Shown: one piece after another, positions 1 to 11,801 of the stretch | How positions within the stretch are numbered: the stretch's first letter is position 1 | How the letters are laid out: each line of letters opens with the position of its first letter | Origin: Nymphaea colorata | Taxonomy: Eukaryota; Streptophyta; Magnoliopsida; Nymphaeales; Nymphaeaceae | DNA length: 64,000 nt | Direction of reading: 5' to 3' | Assembly (NCBI RefSeq): GCF_008831285.2 | Contig: NC_045141.1 | Coordinates: forward strand, 16,292,106-16,356,105 | Position numbers and translations under genes: made by a program | The notes under the pieces: generated by a model | What the model saw: the letters and a program-made list of their open reading frames with translations, nothing else | Databases searched by the model: none | What the model was told of the DNA's origin: nothing

Positions 1-836
1 AATTAGACTATGCAAATAATGTCTGTCAAGCTTGAATAACCATTTGATATATAATTGCATGAGTTCATTCAGGAGCATGGGTAAGACACATCATGGCATA
101 CTGACAGACACGAGGTGCCGGATCCCAGGTCGGGTCCAGTGGACTGACCCGGTAACATCCATAAATGGAGTCGATAGGCCAGAACTGGAGATTATCAAAG
201 AACTGGAGAATTCCTAATCCTGGATTACGGTCGTCGGTGTGCATGTCATGTCCTAAAGAGTTCTCTTGTAAGGAGTTGTACCATGCAGTTAGCGTGACTA
301 ACACATACGTAGAACTTGAGGCAACCTAGTGAATATTGACGGTAGCACCTAATTAAGGACGTTATATATGGAGGCTAATGATGCAATTTGGCTGTGCGAT
401 TTGGCGTTTGAAACAGAAAGGTAGATGCGAAATAATTGAAAATGTATGACTGGAAAAGCAATCGCCAATGGTGATGTCTACTCAGATTTTATGAGCTGAC
501 AAAAAAAAAAAAAAACGCTGTTAAACTCAATATACTAAGATGTAATCCTACACATAATTGAATTTCCATGACTATATATATATATATATAAAATTGAAGG
601 CCAGCCATCTATTTAATATTGTTCAATGTGACATGATAGATGGTTAAGAAAAAACAATGAGAAAAAGGTGATGCATATTTTTGTCATTAGCAGACAAGTT
701 TTCTCCTTATTTTTACGACCCTGATATATATGAAACATACTGCATCAATCCATGTAATCGGATTTGTGAACTGATTTGGAAAAATAAAAGAACGGGCTAG
801 CCAGCTTTTATTGAAGTATCTTTACACACACACAGA

Positions 837-932
<96 letters not shown>

Positions 933-1099
933 ACTTGTACATCTGGTCTCCCGAGAGAGAGATCACTTGTACATCTGGTCTCCCTTGGCAATGAACGGCT
1001 TTAAACTGTTTCAGTTCATATATTTATTCGAAAGCCTTCTATTACACTGGTTCAAATTCAAATGGAATCGTTAATGGTTCTTAAATAGTTATACTAGAG
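1..1099. other. Intergenic DNA downstream of the O-methyltransferase gene
   Basis: No gene is recognisable. The stretch is AT-rich with a short TA run near 573-590 and a large TA/GA microsatellite at 841-930. Small open frames here are either chance frames or translations of the dinucleotide repeats. A unit of about 30 bp containing CACTTGTACATCTGGTCTCC occurs twice in tandem at roughly 924-985. Confidence 0.6.
841..930. repeat. Compound microsatellite (TA)n(GA)n
   Basis: About 26 TA units run directly into about 19 GA units. Expected to be highly length-polymorphic. Open frames through it encode only Tyr-Ile or Arg-Glu runs and are not genes. Confidence 0.95.
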
Positions 1100-2116
1100 T
1101 TAAATATTGCTGCTTTTGTTCTTGTAGAATTCAATGACCCAGAAATTGTAAGCGCAACATATGGCCTTGATCCCTGTGAATCCAGCAACCTTTGCCAAAC
1201 CCTCAAACTCCTTCTCCGTCCTCTCCTTCCCTCCATGATTTAGTGCCAACATCAAGAGATCAAGTTGAAATACAGCAGATGTGCTTAAACTGTTATCTAC
1301 AGTCTCCGGCAAAACCATCTCCGCAATAATCACCTTGCCGTTCTCTGGCAGTGCCTTCCAACAATTCTCTAGCAGTTTCAGGCAATGATCATCATCCCAG
1401 TCATGAAGGATCCACTGCCACACGTAGATATTCATCACGGCATCTTAGAATGATAGATTAGTTAACTTGTTTTGGCACTTATTTTTTCAAGTCATGTGTG
1501 TGTCTACATATATAGAGAGTACAGTAACATTACAAAAACGGAGTCAGCGATAGTTGCGCAAAAGCAGAAAACAAAACAATAGTTGTGCAGATAAGATAAA
1601 AAGCAAGGGAACATGGGATACTTTAATTCATTTGAACCAGATAATAGACAAACAAACAAAGGGCCACAGCACCCCAACCAAGTAGCTCCAGCAGTCGGGA
1701 TATATGTGCATATGGGTCTCCCTACCTTTTCCAAAACAAAGTGTACTGCAATAAAACTATCAACCTATTCATCTAAAGAAATCAATCATGGGCACTTTGT
1801 CTTTACCTAATTTATGAAAATCAGAATAATGGACAAAGAATAAAAGGGCATATGAGCACAATGTCTTATTCTTGCAAAACAGTCTTCTAGGATCTATGGA
1901 ATAAGTTTTTTTCTGACCTGTCCATGCGAAATAATTGAAAAGAACATGCAATATTTCTGACCTGTCCAAACGTAACTTCCCTATGATGATTGTTTATGTG
2001 TATCAAACAATTGGCAAAAGCTTAAACTGTTACAAAAGAACATGCAATATTTATTTTCCTCTAAAACAAAGTGTTCTAGTGAACAAGCAAAGAGGGCCAC
2101 AGAAAAAGCAGCTCCT

Positions 2117-2147
<31 letters not shown>

Positions 2148-3899
2148 GATTAAGATACAAACCTTCATAAAGATGGCATCGCCTGATGGCACGCTGGCAA
2201 ACATGTCACCTCCAACATGTTGGACGCCTACATTGATGACAGCATAATGTAACAACCATGAGCAGCCTATGTACGCAACAATTGGCATAATTGTTCTTTT
2301 GACCCTAAATGTTGTGCTCGAGTTTGGGACTAACACATTAGCTCGTTTGGTTTGTTGAACATTGATTTCATTAATGAGCCGTCCCCAAGATCAACTTCTA
2401 CGAGTCAAACATGAACAACCCATTTTTTGAAATAAAAGACTTGTACTTTGAACTGAAAATTTAACTCATAAAATAAGAGTATTTGCATAAAATAATATAC
2501 ATCTTGCCCAATAAATTTCATGAACATCTAAAAAGTATAAGTAGAATTATAAAACTAACGAAATATATGTACAAGAATGTTTTCATTTGATACATGCATA
2601 TAATTACAACAAATCAAGGCCTATGTGCAATGAGAGGTCAGCGGGCAGGTTGCGCTCATTCATATTTTATTCACATACTTAGATGAAACAAACTGAGCTT
2701 TGCCTAGTATTTGAGCGCAACCCACAAGCCACTTTACCTCATGTTCTTGTGGATGTTCTTGGCAATACGGCGATTGAATTTTATGAAGAACTTCATTTTG
2801 ATGAAAATGAAAGGTAATTATGTATATCATGAATAATGTTCTGATATTTTTTTGAGATTTTTGAATATTATCCTAATTAAACATGCCCATCATATGATCA
2901 TCTCTACAAATGTCGGCTATTTGAATTATTTTCCTTCCATTTTTTCCAATTAAAATGAAAAACTGGTATCAAATTTGATACATACCAGGGAAATTTGGGG
3001 CCTCTTGAACGACATGTGGTAAGTCGAAGTTGAAGCCCTTGATTTGCGGGTACGTCGCTGTGATAAGCCCCAAGTTGGTACCAGTCCCTCCCCCAACGTC
3101 CACCAGTGTGCGGAGGCCATGGAAGCCGGTGTAGATCTCCAGGATCTTGTTCATGATGATGGTCGAGTGATGGTGCATTCCGTTGTTGAACAGCTTACTG
3201 AAACGTGGGTCCTTTCCATGGTAGTCAAAGCTGTTCATGCCGTAGGCCCTGTTGAAGGGGATGCCGCCTTCCAGCACTGCGTCTTTGAGGTGATACCATG
3301 ACTCCATGTACACCTTGTCTTGCAACATGAGAACCAGGGGACCCATGGAACCTCCATTCTCGTCTCCCAACAGGAACCTCGATTTCTCCCCCAGCCCATA
3401 TCCCCTATTCATAACGTCCCCATCCACAGAATGTTATCCTCCCGAATATTATACAATGTATTTGTTTTCTAAAGTCACATGCTGAGTTATTTCACTGGTC
3501 GTACTCATCAGATCATATACAGTGAAAGTTAAAGAGTCTAAATATATATATATATATATATATATAAGGAGACTGTTAGAGAGTTGATCACCATTGGGCT
3601 TTGCAGTCATGGTTGTTGTTGGTAATGGTGGTGGTGGAGCAGGTGAGAATTGAGTGGCTGGCAAGTAGTCGGAGGAGGCGCTCTAGCAGGGTCGGTGCTT
3701 CTGGATTCTTGGCAGACAATCGGGCTGCTATCTCATGCGATGTAAGCAGTGGGATTCCCTCCTGCTGATGGGCTTTCGCCATCACCTCCAAGAGGCCCAT
3801 CTCTATAGCAGCCTTGAGGGCCATGGGCAGCACGGAACCGCTCACCAAGTGCCATGCTGACAAGCATGCTTGCTCGTCCAGCCCATTGTTGTTGCTCAT
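1100..3899 (-). CDS. COMT-type SAM-dependent O-methyltransferase, four exons, apparently intact
   Basis: Predicted exons are 3899-3592, 3404-2986, 2227-2163 and 1414-1100, joining in phase to 368 aa, the usual length of plant caffeate/flavonoid/alkaloid-type O-methyltransferases. The N-terminal dimerisation domain is at about 1-110. The SAM-binding glycine motif DVGGGTG is at 205-211. The catalytic triad of the family is present: His268 (in WILHDW), Glu296 and Glu328 (in GGKERT), one residue off the alfalfa COMT numbering. The hallmark segments [15 protein letters not shown] and NGMHHHSTI are present. The start at 3899 was chosen because it aligns with the broken copies; in-frame ATGs at 3911 and 3974 are alternatives. 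All introns are GT-AG; the exon 2 acceptor (AG at 3406-3405) is weak but keeps phase. The residue equivalent to COMT Asn131 is Leu130, so the substrate is probably not a monolignol precursor. Cytosolic; substrate unknown. Confidence 0.9.
2117..2144. repeat. GA microsatellite in intron 3 of the O-methyltransferase
   Basis: About 14 GA units lie some 20 bp beyond the exon 3 donor site, inside the intron that separates exon 3 from exon 4. Confidence 0.9.
3541..3566. repeat. TA microsatellite in intron 1 of the O-methyltransferase
   Basis: About 12 TA units sit close to the exon 1 donor in the short first intron (3591-3405). Confidence 0.85.
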
Positions 3900-4162
3900 G
3901 ATCGGATGCATGGCTGTCCACTGATCTACTAGATGGAAGACAATAGTAATAGAGTCGAAGAATGTGTGCAGCAATTATGAAGGAAGTGAGAATTTGTGAA
4001 GCAATATTATGAAGGAAGTTGATCACCTGATCTTGTATCTACTTCGCCTGAAACCTCTACAAATGATAGCTCGAGTATGAGACCCTCTTTGGCTTCTTTC
4101 AATCTTGAAAGCTGAAGGCCTTTAGGTTGAACCTGACTCCCCACAAGGCCTGACATCCTACT

Positions 4163-4170
4163 CTTTATAG
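4163..4170 (-). promoter_or_regulatory. Candidate TATA box of the O-methyltransferase gene
   Basis: The minus strand reads CTATAAAG about 265 bp upstream of the chosen ATG. It is the clearest TATA-like sequence in the upstream DNA; a 5' leader of about 230 nt would follow. Position and motif only. Confidence 0.35.
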
Positions 4171-5500
4171 ACAAGTCCAGTTATGGCCTATGGGCGACCA
4201 AAGTTGCAAGTTAGTTGCCTAATTTTAAGTTTTATTATAGTTGCTTTCATTTATTTTTCAATTCAATGCACAAGTTCAACTTAGATTTTGCAGATATCTT
4301 TATTGACCTTCCTCTCATACATTGATGAATTATGTCAAAGAAAAGATGAGGCATATGTGGCGCATTGTCAGCCACACGTACCAAAAATATTTAAGCAACT
4401 TGTGGGCGGGGGACGAAGGTTTTTCTTTTCTCCTCTTTACTTGAAGAAGCGACCATGAAAATTAGTTAAGATTCGATAGTAACTTGTCCGGCTGCTGCGG
4501 AAATGTAATGAATGATGTCAACATGGCCATTAACTCATGTTCAATACACTGACATATCAATTTCTTGAGTGACTGGTCATTATATATATTCTTTGGATTT
4601 CTATACGAGAACAGTTGGCAATGCATCCGACGATGTGTATAATTGCACTGGCGCATTGCATTGTGATTGGACCGAACTCCGTATGGCCTACCGCCCCCTC
4701 TCTCTCTCTCTCTCTCTCTCTTACTCATGCATTGCATTGAATTTGGATAGAACTTCGTACGGTCTGGTCACAATGCATTGCATTGTGATTACTCCCCCCT
4801 CTCGCTCTTACTGATGCATTGCATTGAATTTGGACAGAACTTTTTTATGATCAGGTCCCCTCCTCTTTCTCTTTTATATATATCTATATATATATATATA
4901 TATATATAACGACAAGATATGATTGAAAAAGTTATCAGCAAATTACGATGTCTCGTTCAGATTGACAAGACAAAGACTTAAAGCCCTTAAAGCAACCTCC
5001 CATTGAAGTTTATAATTATTTTAATTTTCTGATATTACTGCACCGATGTTCCGTGCTGTTGGATTTATGAGAACTGATATGGAAATAACAGAACCGGCTG
5101 CCTGTTTCAAGGTTTTTCCTAACATGAATTTGGATGGTAATATTTTCTTATGACCATGTCCGATTATTTCAATACCAGCGCAGTGAAACTGTGACTTATA
5201 AAGAGCGAAAGTTAGATCCTATATATAACGCGAGTAAAAATATGGCAGTAAAAATCAGTTAAAAATATGACAGTTATTTGTGTAAAAAACCTGTTAGCAA
5301 GTTCATAATTCTTTTTGCTATTAAAATATTCTTCTAAGCCGTCAACCAAGTACCCCTCATCTTTCATCAAATTTCAACTTTAATTACGTTCACACAAATT
5401 TGAAGTCATCTTTTTGGGCAAATAAAATATCCTAGCGAAACTCTGGAGGTGTTATTTTCTATAGCTAAATAATAAGGTGGTGACATGTAAGCCAAACATC
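4171..5500. other. Intergenic region with short imperfect repeats
   Basis: No gene seen. At about 4640-4870 a unit containing CATTGCATTG and GGACCGAAC/GGATAGAAC-like words recurs about four times, interrupted by a TC run (4697-4720); a TA run lies at 4883-4908. The segment 5150-5340 has a diverged partner at about 54800-54975, so this DNA was part of the duplicated unit. Confidence 0.6.
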
Positions 5501-5626
5501 ACAGTTATATGGTCAAAATATTTGGATCCAGTTACTGGTCAGATTCGAATTTTGGCTTACAGTTTCACAGTCGAACCCAAATCCACAGTCGTAATAATAA
5601 GTTCTTTCCTTAACCGCACACGATAA

Positions 5627-5862
5627 GCTCGGCGGCTAACTTTCTGTCTCTCACATAATATCTCGACCTATCTAGCTGTAAAGGGAGTCGGGGAGGCGTG
5701 GGGAGAGGAGAACATAAAGCATAGTTGTTTGCCCAAAAGGCTTGGACTCTTCAAACACGGTTTCTGGATGCAGCTCCATGTCAAAGCTCTGGAGAAGACG
5801 GGCGAGCACAATGTATACCGATCTTAATGAAAATGAAATTCCCGGGCACACCCTGCGGCTGT
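5627..5862 (-). pseudogene. CYP82 3'-end fragment (a fourth P450 copy)
   Basis: This segment matches the 3' end of exon 2 of the downstream CYP82 copies (compare 6553-6785). It covers the last roughly 63 codons, from the haem-cysteine region (CPGISF) to the stop at 5672-5674, plus about 45 bp of 3' flank. The homology stops abruptly at 5862 inside the haem-binding motif, and a 22-bp sequence that also marks the termini of the copia element (CGAGAATGGTGAAGAAGAAAGC) follows within a few bases. The 3' flank at 5510-5600 also resembles CYP82 3' flank. It is a remnant of a P450 gene cut by deletion and cannot encode an enzyme. Confidence 0.85.
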
Positions 5863-5866
5863 CATA

Positions 5867-6595
5867 ACGAGAATGGTGAAGAAGAAAGCTAAGAATAACT
5901 TCCTTTTCTCTTTCTCTTTGACGTGGCTTTTTTGGCTGCGAACAGGAATGTAGATTGGTTCTTCACCAACTTTGTCTTCAATCTGCTTAACTGGATCTGG
6001 TCAAAAGATTTGGATCCGATTACTGGTCAGATTCGAATTTTGGCGTACAGCTTCACAGTCGAACCCAAACACAGGTTTCATATAATCTTGATCATTGGAC
6101 AAAAATGGAAAAAATTAAAAACCAATAAATTTCGTCGCATCGTTAGCCATATATATCGATTTCAGATGCATTTGATCTTTCTCTTTTGTAATGTCCAAAC
6201 TAAATGACATGATTGGCGATCGACCAGCTGTTTGTTAATTAAACTATGTAAGCCAAAGATATCACATTGCCTTGACCATCTACCAATTTAATAAGTTCAT
6301 CCAGGGCAACGAATTAGACATACATACGTAGGTCATTGTATCATACAAGTCATATATGTTGTAATAATATGACCTCTAACTTGTGCTTTCGTCTGAATAA
6401 CTTTTTCAGGCGGTGGGCTTCAAGTCCTCCCTGCTCACCGGGATTTTTCCGCTCACGGTATTGTTAATGATTCAAATACAGATAAAAAAAATAAAAAGAC
6501 AATAAGAGATATTTCTTTTTAATAAAATACCAAATATCTTACATTTCGGTATACTCGGCGGCTAACTTTCTCTCTCACATAATATCTCGACCTAG
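5867..6595. other. 3' flank of CYP82 copy 1 (duplicated)
   Basis: Nearly identical to 26020-26747 and recognisably similar to 50275-50922. A 94-codon open frame on the plus strand (5923-6207) is identical in copy 2, but it is absent from copy 3, where stops interrupt it, and it has no family features, so I treat it as non-coding. The 3' UTR of the P450 gene is presumably here. Confidence 0.6.
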
Positions 6596-9106
6596 CTAGC
6601 TGTAAAGGGAGTCAGGGAGGCGTGGGGAGAGGAGAACATGAAGCATAGTTGTTCGCCCAAAAGCCTTGGACTCTTCAAACACGGTTTCCGGATGCAGCTC
6701 CATGTCAAAGCTGTGGAGAAGACGGGCGAGCACAATGTATACTGACCGCAATGAAAATGAAATTCCCGGGCACACCCTGCGCCCCGATCCAAACGGAATC
6801 AACTGGAAATGCTGGCCCCCAACATCCACATCACTTTCCAAAAATCTCTCCGGCTGAAACTCGGCGTGGTCCGGCCACACCCTCGGGTCACGCTGTATCT
6901 TCCATGCATTGACCACTAGCATGGTGCCGGCCGGAACGCCAAAGCCACCAATTTGGCAGTCCTCCCTGGCTTCTCTTGGAGGCAGCAATGGTGTCGGTGG
7001 GCGAAGTCTGAAACTCTCCTTGACAACTGCTTGAAGATACACCAATTTGCTGATATCGGATTCATCCACAATCCTGCCTTTGCCGACTGCTTTGTCCAAC
7101 TCATCTTGGGCCTTCTTCAGTGCTTGGGGATTGAGTAACAGCAAGTGTAATGTCTGGATCAAGGTGGCGGATGTGGTATCGTTACCCCCAATTATCATTG
7201 CCTGAAAAGAGGTAAAAAAAAAAAAAACTTTTATGTCAATTATTCAAGCATTCCATTCAAGGGCATTTAACAACAGGAATAGTAACTCCGTTCCAAAGAT
7301 TAGAACAAATTCATATGACGTTAAAATGTATGAATTTGCTCCAATGTGCCCAATCTTTTGTACATATTCATGAAATAATGTGTTAAACGTTTTTGTACCA
7401 AACGCCCCCTAAAGTTCTTGTTTTTGTATTCACTTTTATCATATGGAAAGGTGAAACCTCCTCATGACTCAACGACTCTGAAATTCGAGTGAATTTTTCA
7501 AACTCAAGCAAATATGTTGAAAGTAAATTTGACGAGAGTAGAGAAATCTCAATCGATCACTTTCTAATCCGTTGAAATTATGAAAAGGTAACTCAATGGG
7601 TCCATTTGATTAAGTAATCGTTTTTACTATTTGACAATTTTCATTATTTTAATAATTATTGTTTATTTTCCCAATCAGTTGATCCATTCAAATAGTTTAT
7701 TTTATTTTTATACCTTGCAAGCTATAATTTTTCTCAAATTGTTGTTCTTTTTTCTTGTCAAATGCTTTTTAATATTCTAGTATTGAAAAAAAGCAAAACC
7801 GATTTGGTTCAGTTTCTGAAGACTTTCTATATCTTTAAGAAAAAAAAATTAATTCAAAAATTCATTTCAATTAGAAGGCTGCCACAAGATTTTGAGGAGA
7901 ATTAACATACTTTTCCATTTTAGAATTTGTCAGCTTCAAACTAGCCTTTTTCATCGTACTTATTCAAAACCAGCTTCATATATTTTGAACTTGTATAAGA
8001 TGATTCCTTAACAAATCTAGCACCTAAAGGTTTGGTATTTATCAAATTTTTATACGTACCTAATTGCGTATTCCAACCCACCAACCCCGTACGAATGTTC
8101 ATACCAAAATTGGAAATACGAAGGCTACTCAACAAATAACAAATAAGGAATGAGTTTTTACCAGTGCCGTCGTTTTCACCACCATGTCCGCATCCGTGTC
8201 ATCCCCTACAAGTGACAGCAGGACATCGATGAAGTCATGGTCCCCCTCCCGGAAACCGGATAAGTTTTGCCGGCGATGCTCTGCCACGCAGCGGCCGATG
8301 AGAACGTCCAAATTCCCGGCCACCCTTTTCATGGCAGCGATACAGCCATTGATGTCGAGAAACTCGAGAAAAGGAAGAAAATCAGACACCACGAAGGCCG
8401 CGAGAAGGTCCAGCATCTCCCTCGTGCAGTGCGCTGTCTCTCGTGCCTTCGAGTCGTCCTCCGAGCCTCCCACGACGTAGCCAGCCCCTGCGACAGTTCG
8501 GGTCACCATGTTGAAGGTGAGCTCGCTCAGCAACTTTCTCACCTCCAATTTCACGGGCCGCTGCTGGTTGTTCTGCCAGAGAGTGTGGATGTGGTTTACT
8601 CGAGCGCCGATTTCCGACTCGCGGACTTGTTTGAAGGATTCGATCCGCCGGTTGGAAAGCATCTCGAGCGTGGTGATCTTCCTCATCTGGCGCCAGTAGT
8701 CTCCGTAAGGGGCGAAGCCGAACATGGTGGAATCGTAGGCCAGATGCTTCGTGGCACTGTTCCAAGGCCTGTTGGAGAAGGCGAGATCGCTGGTGGTGAA
8801 GCACTCCTTCGCCATCTCCCAGCTGCTGACCACGAGCACCCGGCGGAAGCCCAATCGGAGCATCATGGCAGGGCCGTATTTGTCGGCGAGTTCACCGTAG
8901 ATCTCATGCAGCGAACGAGATTTGTCGAAGAGCAGATGCAAGTGGCCGATGATGGGGAGGCGGCCTGGAGGAGTCGGAGGATCAGGTGCAGAGCCAGCTC
9001 TCCTTCTCTTGACCGTAAACAGCTTCACGAGCTTGAAGCAGAGGAGGAGGCAGAATAGTGTGGCAGAAAGGAGAGGAAAATCTGGGAAGCGTGGAAGGAG
9101 AGCCAT
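6596..9106 (-). CDS. CYP82-family cytochrome P450, copy 1, two exons, intact
   Basis: Exons 9106-8162 (315 codons) and 7201-6596 (201 codons plus stop) join in phase 0 across a GT-AG intron of 960 bp to give 516 aa, normal for a class II plant P450. Visible features: N-terminal membrane anchor at about 10-30; basic patch and proline hinge PPTPPGRLPIIG at 43-54; C-helix WRQMR at 138-142; I-helix GGNDTT at 320-325; ExxR at 377-380; PERF at 432-435; haem loop FGSGRRVCPG with axial Cys459. VVSSWEMAKECF, YDSTMFGFAPYG and EMLSNRR are CYP82-type signatures. Expected to be an ER-bound monooxygenase using NADPH-P450 reductase; known CYP82s hydroxylate alkaloids, flavones, coumarins or terpenoids, and the substrate here is unknown. 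It differs from copy 2 at seven residues, including Trp115 where copies 2 and 3 have Arg in the FSNRPR segment. GC-rich relative to its flanks. Confidence 0.93.
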
Positions 9107-9164
9107 GTCGATCTGGTTATTGGAGCCGTGACGCTTGCTGCAATTAAAGATAGAACTATGTCTT

Positions 9165-9170
9165 CTTATA
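9165..9170 (-). promoter_or_regulatory. Candidate TATA box, CYP82 copy 1
   Basis: The minus strand reads TATAAG about 60 bp upstream of the ATG. The surrounding block (GTTATAAGAAGACA) is conserved upstream of all three P450 copies and upstream of the O-methyltransferase fragment at 57993, which supports a core promoter function. Confidence 0.55.
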
Positions 9171-10085
9171 ACGGTGAGAAGTGCAAGAAGCAAAGTATAA
9201 TTTTTCATAATTTTTATATAAGTTAAACAAAAATTTATTCAAATTTTAAAAATCTAATAAAAGGTCATAGCCCCCTTCCCCGCACCGTTTAACACCTGGT
9301 GCATGGATTTTAACTAAAAAGATCACTAAATAGAGATGCTGTCAGCTTCTTCGTGCTTTTAATAATAATTTGTGGTATGAATTGTTCTATACATATATAA
9401 TACCAGTAGATGCTTACACTTGAAGGTTTGTTTTTAATTTGCACCTGTCCAAGTAAAAAAAATTGCTCATTTCACAAGATGAGCTACTTTGTGAGCAGGT
9501 GTTACTAACGAGTCCCTATTTGAAAAAGAAAATGTCACAAGGATTTCGAGACGAAGTTGTTCTACCATTAGCCACACAAGTTTCCTTTTTACTGTATAAG
9601 AAAGATAAAAACTGGAAGAAAAATATCGTTCCCTACCAAAATGGCGTGGATACCTGGGCAGATATTAATATTATTACATCTGGTCTTTGGGTTGGTGTAG
9701 GAAGAAGCAGGGTGGGTGTTCCTGGTTCACAGCCCACCACCTACGTGTCGATGCGAGGAAGATTCTCTGGTTTTTGCATTTTCGTCGTTTGGGTGATTGG
9801 TCGAGCCACGTGCAACCAGGTGTCACCAGGAGGGAAATAGATCCAATTGCATATGCACGCCAAAGTATAAAAAAAAAAAAAAAGAACGGATGGGGTACTT
9901 TTGAAATGTTTTTAAAAAGTAATGTTTATTTTAATAACTTTTTTTTTATCTTTTTAAAATGATTTTTAATTATAAAGAGAGTATTTTAGTCATTGCATAT
10001 CTTACTATACACAATTTTCTATGCATAAAAGTGTAAAATTAATTGTCCACAGAACCATGCATATAACCAGCTTCACACCCTACCT
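9171..10085. other. Upstream region of CYP82 copy 1
   Basis: No gene. Parts match the upstream DNA of CYP82 copy 2 (9885-10080 with 29695-29900) and parts match the DNA upstream of the O-methyltransferase fragment at 58 kb (9190-9330 with 58490-58625). Copy 1 diverges from copy 2 just outside the coding region even though the genes themselves are almost identical. Confidence 0.6.
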
Positions 10086-11742
10086 ATGCAATATCCAACC
10101 AATAAATTGTGCATTGTGAATTGTGGAACGCATGATATAACCAACTTCACACTTGGTTGTGGAGTCCATAAGTATCGTTCTATATATCTCATGTTTCCGC
10201 TTTTCATACGTAATGTTAAAGAGTACAATATTTTTTCAAATATAGCAAAATCATTCGTCCAATGGGCGGTATAATCATATTAATTAAGATCTTCCTGTGC
10301 CTGTTAAATACCAATGTTCTTTTTTTTTTTTTGTGGGCTTGTTAAATATCAATGTTGTTGTTTTTTTTTTGGTTGATTGCATAAAAGCTAATCAGCCTTT
10401 GTAATTTATAGCAGCACAATAAAAAACAGCAACATTGATGGATGATCAGTAGTCTAAAGGGGTATCCAGACCAATCGGGCAGTTGGGATTTAACCAAAGT
10501 AATCTCTCTCTCTCTCTCCTCTCTTTCTACAAATGTAATTATATTATTTACATTTGATTTGGATCAAATATCCAACCAAACCATTCCAAACAAAAATATA
10601 TGATATAAAAAAATTAATATCAAATTAAGAAATCAGATTGGATTTGGATTTAAGAAATGATATCCAATCAGATTCAGATATACATATCCCATTGGATTCA
10701 GATTTTGATTACGGTTGGATTAGTAGTTTTAAATATATATACATACATATGAGTTCAATGCTGATGTGCTGGATGTTACCAGATATTAAAATTTTAAATT
10801 TGTCACTAAAAAATAATCACTAAATTGACATTAGCTGCAGTTTATGGTATGACGACGGTTTTTAGTAGTTATAACGGCAATTTAAAGTTTTTTTAGCAAC
10901 AAACTTCTAAAATTTAATCATCTGCCAGCCATGTGGCACACGACAATATTGACTTTTCCTATACATCCACTTAATTATACTCTGCAAAAGGGTAGTAATG
11001 CATACATATGTTTGACAAACATCTTATGGCACCAAAAAAAGGTGGCATTAAACTCTATGTAAATGAAATCTTTTTTCATTCTTTTTCTGTAATTATTCTT
11101 TATAGTCTTTAACGGAAGGGGATTACTCCATACCTATTTCATTGGTTCCTCAATTTTTTTCACTGGGAGCATGCCATACGTGATTTGTGAAACATTTGGA
11201 TGTATTAGTGCCATGGAGTATTATATCTATTACATAGGTCAAGCATAAGTACATACACACTAGAAAGGCAATAAAGAAGAAGCAATGAATTATGCGAAAA
11301 AGTAAGAAAAGGCAACTTGTAGATGCACTAAATAGTTTGTGATATCTAAGGAAGTATAAATGCATGCATGGTTATATGGTCACATTCCTATCTTCTTATT
11401 GTTCTTTACAATGATAAATTGGTACTCCTTACTTGCACCAAGATTCTTTTTTTTTTTCCTTTATTTTTATCTTATTTTTTCATTTTATTGAAACTTGAAC
11501 TGCATAAGCATGTAATTACGACATGCATGCATTGAAGCCAAAAGCAATTGGAACAATGAGGATTGTTCTTTTTTGTTCTGATAAGCAACCACAAACCGAA
11601 TGATTGAACTTTACAATTGAAGACAATGACTCACAATAACCTAAGCAAAGCAAAATACTTCTTCAACCTAAGCTCCAAAAAGAAAAACCTTATCATCTAA
11701 GGGATCTCATTACACACACACACACACAGACACACACACAGA

Positions 11743-11801
<59 letters not shown>

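Noticed and set aside
811-1074. Open frames through the TA/GA microsatellite
   Set aside because: They encode only Tyr-Ile and Arg-Glu runs from dinucleotide repeats.
5923-6207. 94-codon plus-strand frame conserved at 26075-26359
   Set aside because: Identity is explained by the recent homogenisation of the whole tract; copy 3 has stops, and there is no domain or start context.
8267-9058. A 263-codon open frame antisense to CYP82 exon 1, also present at 28418-29209 and, longer, at 52621-53442
   Set aside because: It is the shadow of a GC-rich coding exon; its conservation follows from that of the P450, and it has no family features.
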